64,000 nt of DNA from Stagnihabitans sp038231775 (lineage in GTDB: Bacteria > Pseudomonadota > Alphaproteobacteria > Rhodobacterales > Rhodobacteraceae), in contig JBBRKS010000002.1 in NCBI GenBank assembly GCA_038231775.1, forward strand, positions 1 through 64,000, written 5' to 3'. Below the pieces are notes generated by a model that saw only the letters and a program-made list of their open reading frames with translations, was not told the DNA's origin and did not search any database. Of the stretch, positions 52,563 through 61,173 are shown piece by piece. The number at the start of each line of letters is the position of its first letter. Positions within the stretch are counted from its first letter, which is position 1. A program made the translations under genes and the position numbers.

Positions 52563-53492
52563 TTAGGCGAGAATCAGGCCGATATCGGCGGCTTTCAGGT
52601 TGGTTGCCCCCAGCACATGCGCGATGGTTTGCCCGTTCAGCATGATTGCGGTACCGGAACCGTCTTTCATCAGGGCGGTTGTCAGGGTGCTATCCTCTGG
52701 CTTGATGTCGGTCAGACCTTCATCAGCGTGGTGGTTGGTAAACTCCACAAAAAGCTTGTCCTGCTTGGGGTTATAGTCGGTGATCTGCGCCGGATGGCCG
52801 TGATCCACATCCCAACTGACGTGAAATTCGTCGTGGCCCCGACCGCCGGTGGCAACATCGTCGCTGCCCAACAGAAGTTTGTCGTTGCCAAGGCCGCCGT
52901 ACAGGTGGTCGGCCTGATGATCCTCTATCACGAAAGAGGTGTCATCGGGGTCATGCTGCACCACAAAGCCGTGCAGGGTGTCGTCGCCACGGTCACCGAA
53001 CAGCGTGTCTTTGCCGTCGTCAAAAGCGATCAGGTTGTCATTGCCCATCTTGCCATGCAAAACGTCGTCGCCACCGTTCCCCGCCATCAGGTCGGCATGG
53101 TCTGACCCTTGCAGGGTGTCGTTGCCTTCGCCGCCAAACACCTTGCCAAGCGGGGCGGGTGCGGATTTGTCGGGCGCGGCGGACGTATCTTGCGTGTCGG
53201 TATCGGTCTTTTCGGCGGCATGGCTGTCGGCCTGCGCATGGTGCGCAACGGGCATGGCGTGATCTTCGCCCAAGGTGTCATGCGAAGTGGTATCGTGCTG
53301 TGCCCCGTTGCCATGTTCGTCAAGCAAGGAACCGTGGGCTAACGGGTGGGGTGCCTCGTCCTCATCCGAATGCGGTTCGTCGGAAGGATGATGGTCGCCA
53401 TGGTCCATCAAAGCAGTGGCGGCAAACCCCAGGCCTGCCATCATCAATAGCCCCAACACAGCAATTCTCCCACCAGTACACCCAATTGGCAA
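52563..53492 (-). CDS. His/Asp-rich RTX (haemolysin-type calcium-binding) protein
   Basis: A 309-residue protein with a hydrophobic N-terminal helix (residues 9-28, a signal or anchor), then about 90 residues very rich in His, Asp, Glu and Ala (DHGDHHPSDEPHSDEDEAPH), then RTX nonapeptide-like repeats (GGEGNDTLQGSDHADLMAG, GNDNLIAFDDGKDTLFGDRG) and a C-terminal beta domain ending GATNLKAADIGLILA. The repeats bind Ca2+; the histidine tract could bind Zn, Cu or Ni. Most RTX proteins lack an N-terminal signal, so this protein's route is unusual. Its role is unknown. Confidence 0.75.
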   Translation of the reverse strand: MPIGCTGGRIAVLGLLMMAGLGFAATALMDHGDHHPSDEPHSDEDEAPHPLAHGSLLDEHGNGAQHDTTSHDTLGEDHAMPVAHHAQADSHAAEKTDTDTQDTSAAPDKSAPAPLGKVFGGEGNDTLQGSDHADLMAGNGGDDVLHGKMGNDNLIAFDDGKDTLFGDRGDDTLHGFVVQHDPDDTSFVIEDHQADHLYGGLGNDKLLLGSDDVATGGRGHDEFHVSWDVDHGHPAQITDYNPKQDKLFVEFTNHHADEGLTDIKPEDSTLTTALMKDGSGTAIMLNGQTIAHVLGATNLKAADIGLILA

Positions 53493-53573
53493 GGTTACGC
53501 GGTGGTTCTTTACAGAGCCCTAATTGGCACCACAGATTTTCGAAGCCATATGAACCAGAACCGAAATGATTTA

Positions 53574-54350
53574 TTAAAATATGCGGGAAGCGCGTGGAAT
53601 TTCCTGTGCGGTTTTCGGTGAAACATCTTTCCAGACCTGCTGCAGCTTTTCGTAACTTTCACCGTCGCGTTTGTAGACATGATTGATCCGGGCCCTGATC
53701 GTAGAATCCACGACCTGATCTTTCATGCTTTTCGAATTGGTCGTATATCGTTCAAGGTTGCCAAGAATTATACCAATATCCGGAACGAGTCCGGACAACA
53801 GCAGCGACAGGCTTTCATCCAGACCGTTCAGCATCATAACCTTCATGTCAAAGGCGCGGATGGTTTCCATGCGGAAATGCTGCGGTGTCCAATGCGGATC
53901 GCGGCCAATTTCGTTGGGGCCGGACAGATTGGCCTCGATCCAGTCAATCAGGATGTGGCAATTTTGCCGATGCTCTTGCGGGGTGGCGGCATCGACGTTC
54001 AGGCCGTGACTTTCGCGCAGAACGGCGCGCAGGGGCACGAACTTGCGGTAACCCTCACCGATGACCTTGTCAAAATAGAGTGACAAAAACCGGTCAACCG
54101 GGTCGCGCAGCACAACAAAACAGTGCTCTTCGGCGCGGACATCATCGACGGTCAGGTTGAACTGGGCCACGCGGGCAAACTCGCGGGTGCGTTCATGGAT
54201 GCGCGGCGGGTTGGCATAGGCGGCACCGTGGTCCAGCGTCCACAGCAGGTTCTTGACGAACGTGCAGCCGCACTTTGGGATGACAAGGTAGCGGATCGGC
54301 AAGGCCTTGCACGAAAGCAGGCTTTCCATACGCGGCTGTTGTCGGGCCAT
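53574..54350 (-). CDS. Sulfotransferase family 2 domain protein
   Basis: A 258-residue protein with the PAPS-binding motifs IPKCGCTFVKNLLW (5'-phosphosulfate loop) and VVLRDPVDRFLSLYFDK (3'-phosphate site). This matches bacterial Sulfotransfer_2 proteins that sulfate cell-surface glycans. No membrane anchor is visible. It lies 61 bases after the glycosyltransferase gene on the minus strand, which points to modification of the same polymer. Confidence 0.8.
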   Translation of the reverse strand: MARQQPRMESLLSCKALPIRYLVIPKCGCTFVKNLLWTLDHGAAYANPPRIHERTREFARVAQFNLTVDDVRAEEHCFVVLRDPVDRFLSLYFDKVIGEGYRKFVPLRAVLRESHGLNVDAATPQEHRQNCHILIDWIEANLSGPNEIGRDPHWTPQHFRMETIRAFDMKVMMLNGLDESLSLLLSGLVPDIGIILGNLERYTTNSKSMKDQVVDSTIRARINHVYKRDGESYEKLQQVWKDVSPKTAQEIPRASRIF

Positions 54351-54411
54351 CGGTCACGTCTCCGTCGTTCTTTTTATGCCTTACAAGGTGGCAAGCGTCT
54401 GGGCAAGGCGA

Positions 54412-55386
54412 TCAGCCTTTGTCGCGATTTTGCCAGTAGCGCGCAATGTCGGCCTGATACAGGTGCAGTCCGTGGTCCAGCGCCTGTGCCAGCCTTGGGT
54501 CCTGCCGCAGACTGGCCATCAGTTTGGTGACCGGGTCGCCGTAGCGCAGAATGGTATCGTCCAGAAACGTGCCACCAGACATGCGGCGAAAGTAGTCGTC
54601 GTCGTGCCGGTCGTTGACCTTGGCTTGCGGTGCGGCTCCGCGCCCGCGCGCACGCCTTAAATCAAAGGAATCCGCGGTGCGGGTGGCATAATGGTTGATT
54701 TGCGCCATCCGAAAGGTTCCGACTTCGGGTTTCACGTGACGAAAGGCCCCAAACGTCACCGCGTCGGCTGCAACATCCGTGATCCGCAGGCCCCCGGCAA
54801 ACGCCAACCGCACTGTGCCGGTGCCCTTTCGCTTGTAGGGATGGTGATTGCTGAGGTGTTTCCAGGTTCCCGGTTTCCGGATCAGGCTCTTGACCACTCC
54901 ATTCCCCGACAGGGTCCGCAGCCGGTGCACGAACCGCGTTGACGAGGGTTCATCGACCCAGCGCTGATGGCCGTCTGACCCGAACCACGCCCAATTGATC
55001 AGCACCAGATCGACGCCGTCAGATTGGCTGTTGATCAGATCGGAAAGTTGCCCCGCGCCAAGGTGGATGTTCAAGAATTCATCCGCATCAAGCACCATCA
55101 GCCATTCCGCACGGTTGACCGGCAGTTGACGCCGGATTTCCGCGTAGGCAAAAGCCTGAGGCGAGGTGTCTTCCGGCGGCGCGCACGGCACGTGTCGCAC
55201 CACACCCATGGCATCCAGCGCATCAAGGATTTCGGCGGTGCCATCCGTGCAGTCGTTTGAGGCGATGACGATCTCGTCAAAGCCTACCACCTTGTGATGG
55301 GCGACAAATTCCAGAACGAACGGGGCCTCGTTGCGAAAGCTTGAGAGCAGGACTTTCTTTCCGTCCCATGAAGCCTTGGCGTTCAA
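54412..55386 (-). CDS. Family 2-type glycosyltransferase (GT2_4 / GT92-like)
   Basis: A 324-residue enzyme starting KVLLSSFRNEAPFVLEFVAHHKVVGFDEIVIASNDCTDGT, with the metal-binding WLMVLDADEFLNI (DxD type) and later WAWFGSDGH. This matches the glyco_tranf_2_4 group, which builds surface polysaccharide. The acceptor is unknown. There is no signal or membrane helix. Together with the sulfotransferase downstream it forms a two-gene unit for a sulfated glycan. Confidence 0.8.
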   Translation of the reverse strand: MNAKASWDGKKVLLSSFRNEAPFVLEFVAHHKVVGFDEIVIASNDCTDGTAEILDALDAMGVVRHVPCAPPEDTSPQAFAYAEIRRQLPVNRAEWLMVLDADEFLNIHLGAGQLSDLINSQSDGVDLVLINWAWFGSDGHQRWVDEPSSTRFVHRLRTLSGNGVVKSLIRKPGTWKHLSNHHPYKRKGTGTVRLAFAGGLRITDVAADAVTFGAFRHVKPEVGTFRMAQINHYATRTADSFDLRRARGRGAAPQAKVNDRHDDDYFRRMSGGTFLDDTILRYGDPVTKLMASLRQDPRLAQALDHGLHLYQADIARYWQNRDKG

Positions 55387-55752
55387 AGCATCTCTCCGTC
55401 TGCGTGGGGCAAGAGTAGCAGGAGTTTTCCGGCACGCAAGGTTCGATGCCTGTGCAGGGGGGCGGTCGGGAGCAGGTCAGGTTTGACATGGCCGGGCGCG
55501 GTGGCAGCGGTCCGGAATGGGCTGATTGCAAAGCCTGCCTTGGTCGCCCGCCTCAACCCCAAACCCTTACTTTGGTTGGCAGGGCAAGCCGCGCTGCCTT
55601 GGATAAACTGAACGCTTCATTTGAAATCACGATGATTAGTATTTGCCGCCAAGTTTCATCAGAGGCCCGGCCCCTGCCACATTTGCGACACCACAAGCCC
55701 GGCGCATCCCCTCAGATTAGGCCTTGCAAAGACCCGAATACCTGAGGCTGTC
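55387..55752. other. Divergent intergenic region before the RTX glycosidase
   Basis: 366 bases between the glycosyltransferase start (minus) and the RTX glycosidase start (plus). A plus-strand frame at 55446-55745 has no family resemblance and is not called. Promoters for both units must lie here, but no convincing hexamer pair or palindrome was found. Confidence 0.45.
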
Positions 55753-57798
55753 ATGATCATAAATGAAACGGTAACTGTCGCTCCTCTGGCCGCAAAAGGC
55801 AGCGTAATCACCGCTGCTGATTTCGGAATCAATATCGTGCTGGGTTATGAAAGATTCGGAACCCATCCATGGGAAAAATTTGACGAAATCCAGTCAGCGG
55901 TTGGATCGACGGCAGTGCGCTTTCCCGGTGGGGCAGAGGCAGAGCGTTTGTTTGACTATGCCAATCCCAATGCGACATCGGCGGTCGCCTCTGATGGAAG
56001 TATCCGGCAGTTGATCACGACGGATTCGTTTCTGACCTATTGCAAAGTCAACACCTACAAGGCGACGCTTGATTTGCCGGTGGCGCACTTGATGAACGAT
56101 GCCAAATACGGGTCGCGGGATTTCGATACGACCAAGACCGATGAGGTGCGCGCCTATATCGCCCATGCGCTTCAGGTTGCAGGGCCGCAGGGCATTGCCA
56201 CGTTCGAACTGGGCAATGAATACGAATCCTACATGACCAGCACGGAATACGGCAAGGTTGGCAGCGCGTTGGCCCTGATCACGCATCAGGAAATCGAAAA
56301 GTACTATGCAGCCCACCCGACCGATGCAGGCTTCAAGCCGGTGGTTGCCGTGCAGGTCTGGGGCCAAAGCGTCGGCGGAAGCCTGTCGCTTGCCGATCTT
56401 TCAGCGCGCAACCATTCGGTGATGGCAGAGTTCAACACCGCTGAATTGGCGTCGGTCACCGGGGTGACCAGCCACTTTTACTACAATGAAGGTGCCAACG
56501 CCGGAAAACCCAACTTTCACGTCTATTCCAACATCGAGAATTCGGTCGGCTACAGCCTTGATCTGATGAAGCAGTGGTCCTCGGCCAGGGGCGTCGATCT
56601 GCCGATGGTCATATCAGAGTGGAACCTGAACCTGAACGATTCCAAGAATTACGGACTGCAGCAGGTCCCGATCATCCTTGAACTTTTCAGTTCGTTCGTA
56701 GGCGGCGGCGTCGATCAGATGGATTTCTGGTCCACGATGTACCACGCCACTAGTCTGGGCAACTACCGGGGAGAGTTGCAGACCGCAGGCAGCCTGTTCC
56801 AGATCATGACGCATGATCTGATCGGCATGAAGGTGACAGACGTTCCGATTTCGTCGCCCAACTGCGACATCCACGCGTTTTCGGGCGCTGGCAAGTCGAT
56901 GATGTTCATCTCGTCGATGACTGACAACGCGATGAACCTGAAGATGGACCTTAGCAAATACCTTGAGGGCTATTCGCTATCATCCGCCCGCATCATGCAG
57001 GTTGATCTGACCAAGGCGGACGGTGTTTACAAAAGCATGACCGGACTTGCCCCGTGGGAAGAACCGGATGCGCCGGTCAAGCTGACCTCTCAGGTCATAG
57101 CATCGCTGCTGTCGGGAGGTTTGTATTCGACGGCGCTGGGCGCACACGAGACGTTGGTTCTGGAGTTTGTGCAGAATCCCGTCGCTCCGCCGACCGTTAC
57201 CCGGATGGGCAGCGCGCTGTCTGACACGATCAACGGTTTTGACTCGGCTGACCGGATCGACGCGCTGGGCTCGTCCGACAAGGTCATGGGGTTTGGCGGC
57301 AATGACAGTCTGTACGGCGGCACCGGCAATGACAGCGTCTGGGGCGGCGACGGAAGTGATCGCATCTGGGGCGGCACCGGCAACGACCAGCTTTTCGGTG
57401 ACGTCGGGAATGACACGATCGAAGGCGGGCTGGGGCTGGACAAGATCCATGGTGGTGCGGGCGACGACTATCTGGCAGGGGGTGACAATTCGGACTGTCT
57501 TTGGGGTGAGGCCGGTGCTGATGGCTTCATCTTCCGGGCTGGCGAAAAGGGGGTCGATACCATCGTCGATTTCTCGTCTGCCGAGGGTGATTTTCTGGTC
57601 TATGACGGCGGGGCTATCAGCCGTGCCAACTTTCAGGTTGAGGTGCGTGCCGTGGCAGGTGTGGGCACCAGCGCTGCCGATATCCTGATCCACTACGGCG
57701 TGGGTGGGCCTGTGATCTGGACCTTGCAGGACGATGGCGGGCTGACATCATTGAAGCTTCTGGATGCCAGCACGGGAAACCTTCTGACGCTGATCTGA
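55753..57798 (+). CDS. RTX-type secreted glycoside hydrolase (clan GH-A like)
   Basis: A 681-residue protein with no N-terminal signal peptide. Residues about 20-470 form a (beta/alpha)8-like domain: VRFPGGAEAERLFDY, the acid/base candidate Glu156 in FELGNEYES and the nucleophile candidate Glu289 in MVISEWNLNLND. Their spacing and contexts fit clan GH-A (GH39/GH51/GH79-like). Residues about 513-595 hold RTX repeats of the GGxGND type, then a C-terminal beta domain ending TGNLLTLI. That architecture is exported by type I secretion. It probably trims an extracellular polysaccharide, perhaps that of the adjacent sulfotransferase/glycosyltransferase unit. Confidence 0.8.
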   Translation: MIINETVTVAPLAAKGSVITAADFGINIVLGYERFGTHPWEKFDEIQSAVGSTAVRFPGGAEAERLFDYANPNATSAVASDGSIRQLITTDSFLTYCKVNTYKATLDLPVAHLMNDAKYGSRDFDTTKTDEVRAYIAHALQVAGPQGIATFELGNEYESYMTSTEYGKVGSALALITHQEIEKYYAAHPTDAGFKPVVAVQVWGQSVGGSLSLADLSARNHSVMAEFNTAELASVTGVTSHFYYNEGANAGKPNFHVYSNIENSVGYSLDLMKQWSSARGVDLPMVISEWNLNLNDSKNYGLQQVPIILELFSSFVGGGVDQMDFWSTMYHATSLGNYRGELQTAGSLFQIMTHDLIGMKVTDVPISSPNCDIHAFSGAGKSMMFISSMTDNAMNLKMDLSKYLEGYSLSSARIMQVDLTKADGVYKSMTGLAPWEEPDAPVKLTSQVIASLLSGGLYSTALGAHETLVLEFVQNPVAPPTVTRMGSALSDTINGFDSADRIDALGSSDKVMGFGGNDSLYGGTGNDSVWGGDGSDRIWGGTGNDQLFGDVGNDTIEGGLGLDKIHGGAGDDYLAGGDNSDCLWGEAGADGFIFRAGEKGVDTIVDFSSAEGDFLVYDGGAISRANFQVEVRAVAGVGTSAADILIHYGVGGPVIWTLQDDGGLTSLKLLDASTGNLLTLI

Positions 57799-57823
57799 TA
57801 CCGGATTTTGCGGCGCTTTGAAC

Positions 57824-57857
57824 GCGGGGAGGGCAAACTGGCCCTCCCCGCTTTTTT
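57824..57857 (+). terminator. Strong rho-independent terminator of the RTX glycosidase
   Basis: A perfect 11-bp stem (GCGGGGAGGGC with GCCCTCCCCGC), a 6-nt loop and six T residues, beginning 26 bases after the stop codon. Confidence 0.92.
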
Positions 57858-58011
57858 CTTTACACAGATGCGCATCTGGCTTATCCGGTTCCGCATGATC
57901 ACGCGCTGCACCACGTTCCAGTTGCCCCGACGCCGACGCCTGACTGCGTAAGCGCCCGATCTGCCGTGGCTGATGGCCACACCTCTGCAATCCTTCAAAA
58001 CCCCAACTTTC

Positions 58012-58054
58012 CAAAGATTTCGGTCTTGCAAAGATCGTTCGTCCAAAGATCGTT
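58012..58054. promoter_or_regulatory. Triple direct repeat upstream of argD
   Basis: CAAAGATCGTT occurs at 58029-58039 and 58044-58054, and the related CAAAGATTTCG at 58012-58022, spaced 17 and 15 bases. The last copy ends 54 bases before the argD ATG. This looks like a tandem binding site for an unidentified regulator of argDF. The rest of the 57858-58108 gap shows nothing further. Confidence 0.4.
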
Positions 58055-58108
58055 GACCTTTGCGCCCGTCTTTGGCACCCCTTGGGCTTATCTGATAGGA
58101 CCTGACCC

Positions 58109-59284
58109 ATGATCACCGCTGTCCTGCCGACCTACAACCGCGCCCCCATGGCTTTCGTCTCGGGCGAAGGCTCTTGGCTTACCGCCGAGGATGGCAAACG
58201 CTACCTCGACCTCGGCGCCGGGATTGCGGTGAACGTTCTGGGCCATGCCAACCCGGACCTGATTGCCGCCCTGACCGAACAGGCGAACAAGTTGTGGCAT
58301 GTGTCGAACCTGTACCGCATCCCCGAACAGGAAAAGCTGGCAGAGGCGCTGGTGGCCAAGACCTTTGCCGATACGGTGTTCTTCACAAATTCGGGCACAG
58401 AGGCTGCCGAACTGTCGATCAAGATGGCCCGCAAATATCACTACGACAAAGGCCAGCCCGAACGGATAGAAATCCTGACGTTTGAGGGCGCCTTTCATGG
58501 ACGTTCAACCGGTGCCATCGCGGCGGCCGGATCGGAAAAGATGGTCAAGGGCTTTGGCCCGTTGATGCCCGGCTTTCGCCAGTTGAAATGGGGCGACCAT
58601 GATGCCCTGCGCGCGGCCATCACCAACCAGACCTGTGCTGTGATGATCGAACCAGTGCAGGGCGAGGGCGGCATTCGCATCGTCCCCGATCAGTGCCTGA
58701 AAGGCCTGCGCGATCTGTGCGACAGCACCGGCACGCTGTTGATCTTTGACGAGGTGCAATGTGGCATGGGCCGCTCTGGCAAGTTGTTTGCCCATGAATG
58801 GTCCGGCATAGCGCCCGATATCATGATGGTTGCCAAAGGCATTGGCGGCGGCTTTCCGTTGGGCGCTGTGCTGGCCACCGAAAACGCCGCGTCCGGCATG
58901 GTGGCGGGCACCCACGGGTCCACCTATGGCGGCAACCCGTTGGCCTGTGCCGTGGGGGCGAAAGTGATGGAGATCGTTTCCGATGACGCCTTTCTGGCAG
59001 AGGTCAACCGCAAGGCCGCCCTGTTCCGCCAGGGCCTTGAAAGCCTGGTCGCCGCCCACCCCGCCGTCTTCGAGGCGGTCAGGGGTGAGGGGCTGATTCT
59101 TGGCCTGAAATGCAAAGCAACCAACACCGACATCGTCAAGGCGGGCTATGCGGTTGGCCTGCTGACCGTTCCCGCCGCCGACAACGTGATCCGCCTGCTG
59201 CCAGCGCTGAACATCCCCGACGCTGACATCGCCACAGCGCTGAAGCTGCTTGACCTTGCGGCCAGCAGCATCAAGGCCGCCTGA
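58109..59284 (+). CDS. argD: Acetylornithine aminotransferase
   Basis: A 391-residue PLP enzyme of class III aminotransferases. LGAGIAVNVLGHANPDL, FFTNSGTEAAELSIKMARKY, EPVQGEGGI, LLIFDEVQCGMGRSGKLFAHE, and the PLP lysine in MMVAKGIGGGFPLGA are all present. Length and the following argF identify it as ArgD, converting N-acetylglutamate semialdehyde to acetylornithine; it may also serve succinyldiaminopimelate transamination. It is followed by argF after 150 bases containing a hairpin repeat. Confidence 0.92.
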   Translation: MITAVLPTYNRAPMAFVSGEGSWLTAEDGKRYLDLGAGIAVNVLGHANPDLIAALTEQANKLWHVSNLYRIPEQEKLAEALVAKTFADTVFFTNSGTEAAELSIKMARKYHYDKGQPERIEILTFEGAFHGRSTGAIAAAGSEKMVKGFGPLMPGFRQLKWGDHDALRAAITNQTCAVMIEPVQGEGGIRIVPDQCLKGLRDLCDSTGTLLIFDEVQCGMGRSGKLFAHEWSGIAPDIMMVAKGIGGGFPLGAVLATENAASGMVAGTHGSTYGGNPLACAVGAKVMEIVSDDAFLAEVNRKAALFRQGLESLVAAHPAVFEAVRGEGLILGLKCKATNTDIVKAGYAVGLLTVPAADNVIRLLPALNIPDADIATALKLLDLAASSIKAA

Positions 59285-59353
59285 CATGATCGCCGCAATG
59301 GAACACCAGCACCGCAGCCGCCGACGAGTCTAGGGGCCTGATTTCATTTTTTT

Positions 59354-59396
59354 CCCAAATATGCCGCAGGGGTCCGGGGGCGCGAAGCCCCCGGCG
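59354..59396 (+). repeat. Dispersed CCAAATAT/GGGGTCCGGGG hairpin repeat, copy B
   Basis: CCCAAATATGCCGCAGGGGT leads to the stem CCGGGGGC / GCCCCCGG (59374-59381, 59387-59394) with loop GCGAA, preceded by an 8-T run. It lies between argD and argF. It is the closest relative of copy A in the CocE-like gene and is inverted relative to copy C at 49217. Confidence 0.65.
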
Positions 59397-59434
59397 GCCT
59401 GCCAGAAAGCCTGATGCTTTCCAGAAAGCCCGAC

Positions 59435-60361
59435 ATGAAACATTTTCTAGACCTGCACAAAACTGACGCCGCCGACCTGCGGCACATGATCGACAAGGCC
59501 CGCACCATGAAAACCGCGCGCCATGATCGCCCCAAGGGCGCTGCCGATGACGAACAGCCGCTGGCGGGCCGCATGGTCGCGTTGATCTTCGAAAAACCCT
59601 CAACCCGCACCCGGGTCTCGTTTGACGTCGGCGTGCGACAGATGGGCGGCCAGACCATGGTGCTGTCCGGCAAGGAGATGCAAGTGGGCCACGGCGAGAC
59701 GATTGCCGATACCGCCCGCGTCCTGTCGCGCTATGTCGACCTGATCATGATCCGCACCTTTGAAGAGCAGACCCTGCTGGAGATGGCCGAACACGCCACG
59801 GTTCCGGTGATCAACGGACTGACCAACCGCACCCATCCCTGCCAGATCATGGCGGATGTGATGACCTATGAAGAACACCGCGGTCCCATCGCCGGGCGTA
59901 AAGTGGTGTGGGCGGGTGATGGCAACAACGTCTGCGCCAGCTTTATCCATGCGGCGGGTCAGTTCGGGTTTGACATGACCTTTACGGGACCAGAGACTTT
60001 GGACCCTGAACAAAAGTTCATCGACTTTGCCCGGGCTCGTGGCTCTGATATCAAGATTGAACGTGACCCGGCTCGTGCGATGGCGGGGGCTGATCTGGTG
60101 GTGACGGACACGTGGGTGTCGATGCACGACCCCGAATCCGCCAAGGAACGTCGGCATAACCAACTGCGCGGCTATCAAATCAACGAGGCGTTGATGGCCC
60201 AAGCCAAACCCGACGCCCTGTTCATGCATTGCCTGCCCGCCCACCGCAATGACGAGGCGACAAGTGCTGTGATGGACGGCCCGCATTCTGTGATCTTTGA
60301 TGAGGCCGAAAACCGCCTGCATGCGCAAAAAGCCATCATGCGCTGGTGTCTGGGTGTTTGA
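59435..60361 (+). CDS. argF: Ornithine carbamoyltransferase
   Basis: A 308-residue cytoplasmic enzyme making citrulline from ornithine and carbamoyl phosphate. The carbamoyl-phosphate loop FEKPSTRTRVSFD, NGLTNRTHPCQIMAD (HPCQ motif) and MHCLPAHRNDEATSAV (HCLP ornithine site) are intact. The start at 59435 (MKHFLDLHK) matches the family N-terminus; an upstream ATG at 59414 adds seven non-conserved residues. Second gene of the argDF unit. Confidence 0.95.
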   Translation: MKHFLDLHKTDAADLRHMIDKARTMKTARHDRPKGAADDEQPLAGRMVALIFEKPSTRTRVSFDVGVRQMGGQTMVLSGKEMQVGHGETIADTARVLSRYVDLIMIRTFEEQTLLEMAEHATVPVINGLTNRTHPCQIMADVMTYEEHRGPIAGRKVVWAGDGNNVCASFIHAAGQFGFDMTFTGPETLDPEQKFIDFARARGSDIKIERDPARAMAGADLVVTDTWVSMHDPESAKERRHNQLRGYQINEALMAQAKPDALFMHCLPAHRNDEATSAVMDGPHSVIFDEAENRLHAQKAIMRWCLGV

Positions 60362-60670
60362 CGCCCACCGCTAAAGCGGGTCCGCGATGCGGGCCGGCTC
60401 CCGCGCCGCGCTATTTAAGGTCGGTTGAAAATGGGGTGCCAATGCGTCGGGTGAACGGCCCTGCCGGGCTGTTTTGCTTGGTTTAATCACTGAACAGCGT
60501 TTTGCGACACGGGCACAAAGTGACGTTGGCGATGTACCTGCGTTCCGGTGGCGTCCCTAATGCCACCTGAAACTTTTGCAATCCGTTCCGACCTGACCGT
60601 TATCCCAAACATCGGCCTTGCTGTTGCCCGCCCGTCCGCTAGACATACGCAACCCGAACAGGAGAATACC
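60362..60670. other. Spacer between argF and the DUF1993 gene
   Basis: 309 bases. Apart from the hairpin at 60454-60475, a plus-strand frame from 60548 leads into the DUF1993 gene but lacks family sequence before 60671. The promoter of the following small genes should be here; none was identified with confidence. Confidence 0.4.
60454..60475 (+). terminator. Candidate terminator after argF
   Basis: AACGGCCC (60454-60461) pairs with GGGCTGTT (60466-60473), with one wobble, around TGCC, followed by a T-rich tail. It lies 93 bases after the argF stop. Confidence 0.5.
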
Positions 60671-61159
60671 ATGCTGACCCCAGTCCCCGGCTTTGTTCAT
60701 TCGCTGACCGCCCTGTCAAATATCCTCGACAAGGCCGAAGCCTATGCTGAAGCCAAGAAGATGAAACCCGATGTCATTCCGCAACTGCGGATGATCGCCG
60801 ACATGCTGCCGTTCTGGCGCCAGATCACCATTGCCTGCGACCATGCCAAGGGGGCACCTGCCCGTTTGGCCGGGGTTGACGTGCCCTCGTTTGCCGACAC
60901 CGAAACCACCGTGGCAGAGTTGAAAGAGCGGGTCACCAAGACCATCGCCTTCATCCAGACCATCCCGGACGCCGCCTTTGAAGGGGCCGAAAACCGCTCT
61001 ATCACCGTCAAAGCCGGCCCGCGTGAGTTGACCTTTCCGGCACCGCAGTACTTGGCAAGCTATGCCATCCCGAACTTCTACTTCCACATGACGACTGCCT
61101 ATAATATCCTGCGCACCAACGGGGTAGAGATCGGCAAGACTGACTTCCTCGGTGGCTGA
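60671..61159 (+). CDS. DUF1993 family protein
   Basis: A 162-residue soluble protein of the DUF1993 family, a DinB-like four-helix fold. PGFVHSLTALSNILDKAEAYAEAKKMKP, RMIADMLPFWRQITIACDHAKGAPARLAGV and FYFHMTTAYNILRTNGVEIGK are typical; the histidines in CDHAK and YFHMT are the family's likely metal ligands. Its activity is not known. Ribosome binding site AGGAG precedes the ATG by 6 bases. Followed after 14 bases by the cysteine hydrolase gene. Confidence 0.85.
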   Translation: MLTPVPGFVHSLTALSNILDKAEAYAEAKKMKPDVIPQLRMIADMLPFWRQITIACDHAKGAPARLAGVDVPSFADTETTVAELKERVTKTIAFIQTIPDAAFEGAENRSITVKAGPRELTFPAPQYLASYAIPNFYFHMTTAYNILRTNGVEIGKTDFLGG

Positions 61160-61173
61160 AAACAGCGAAAGGG

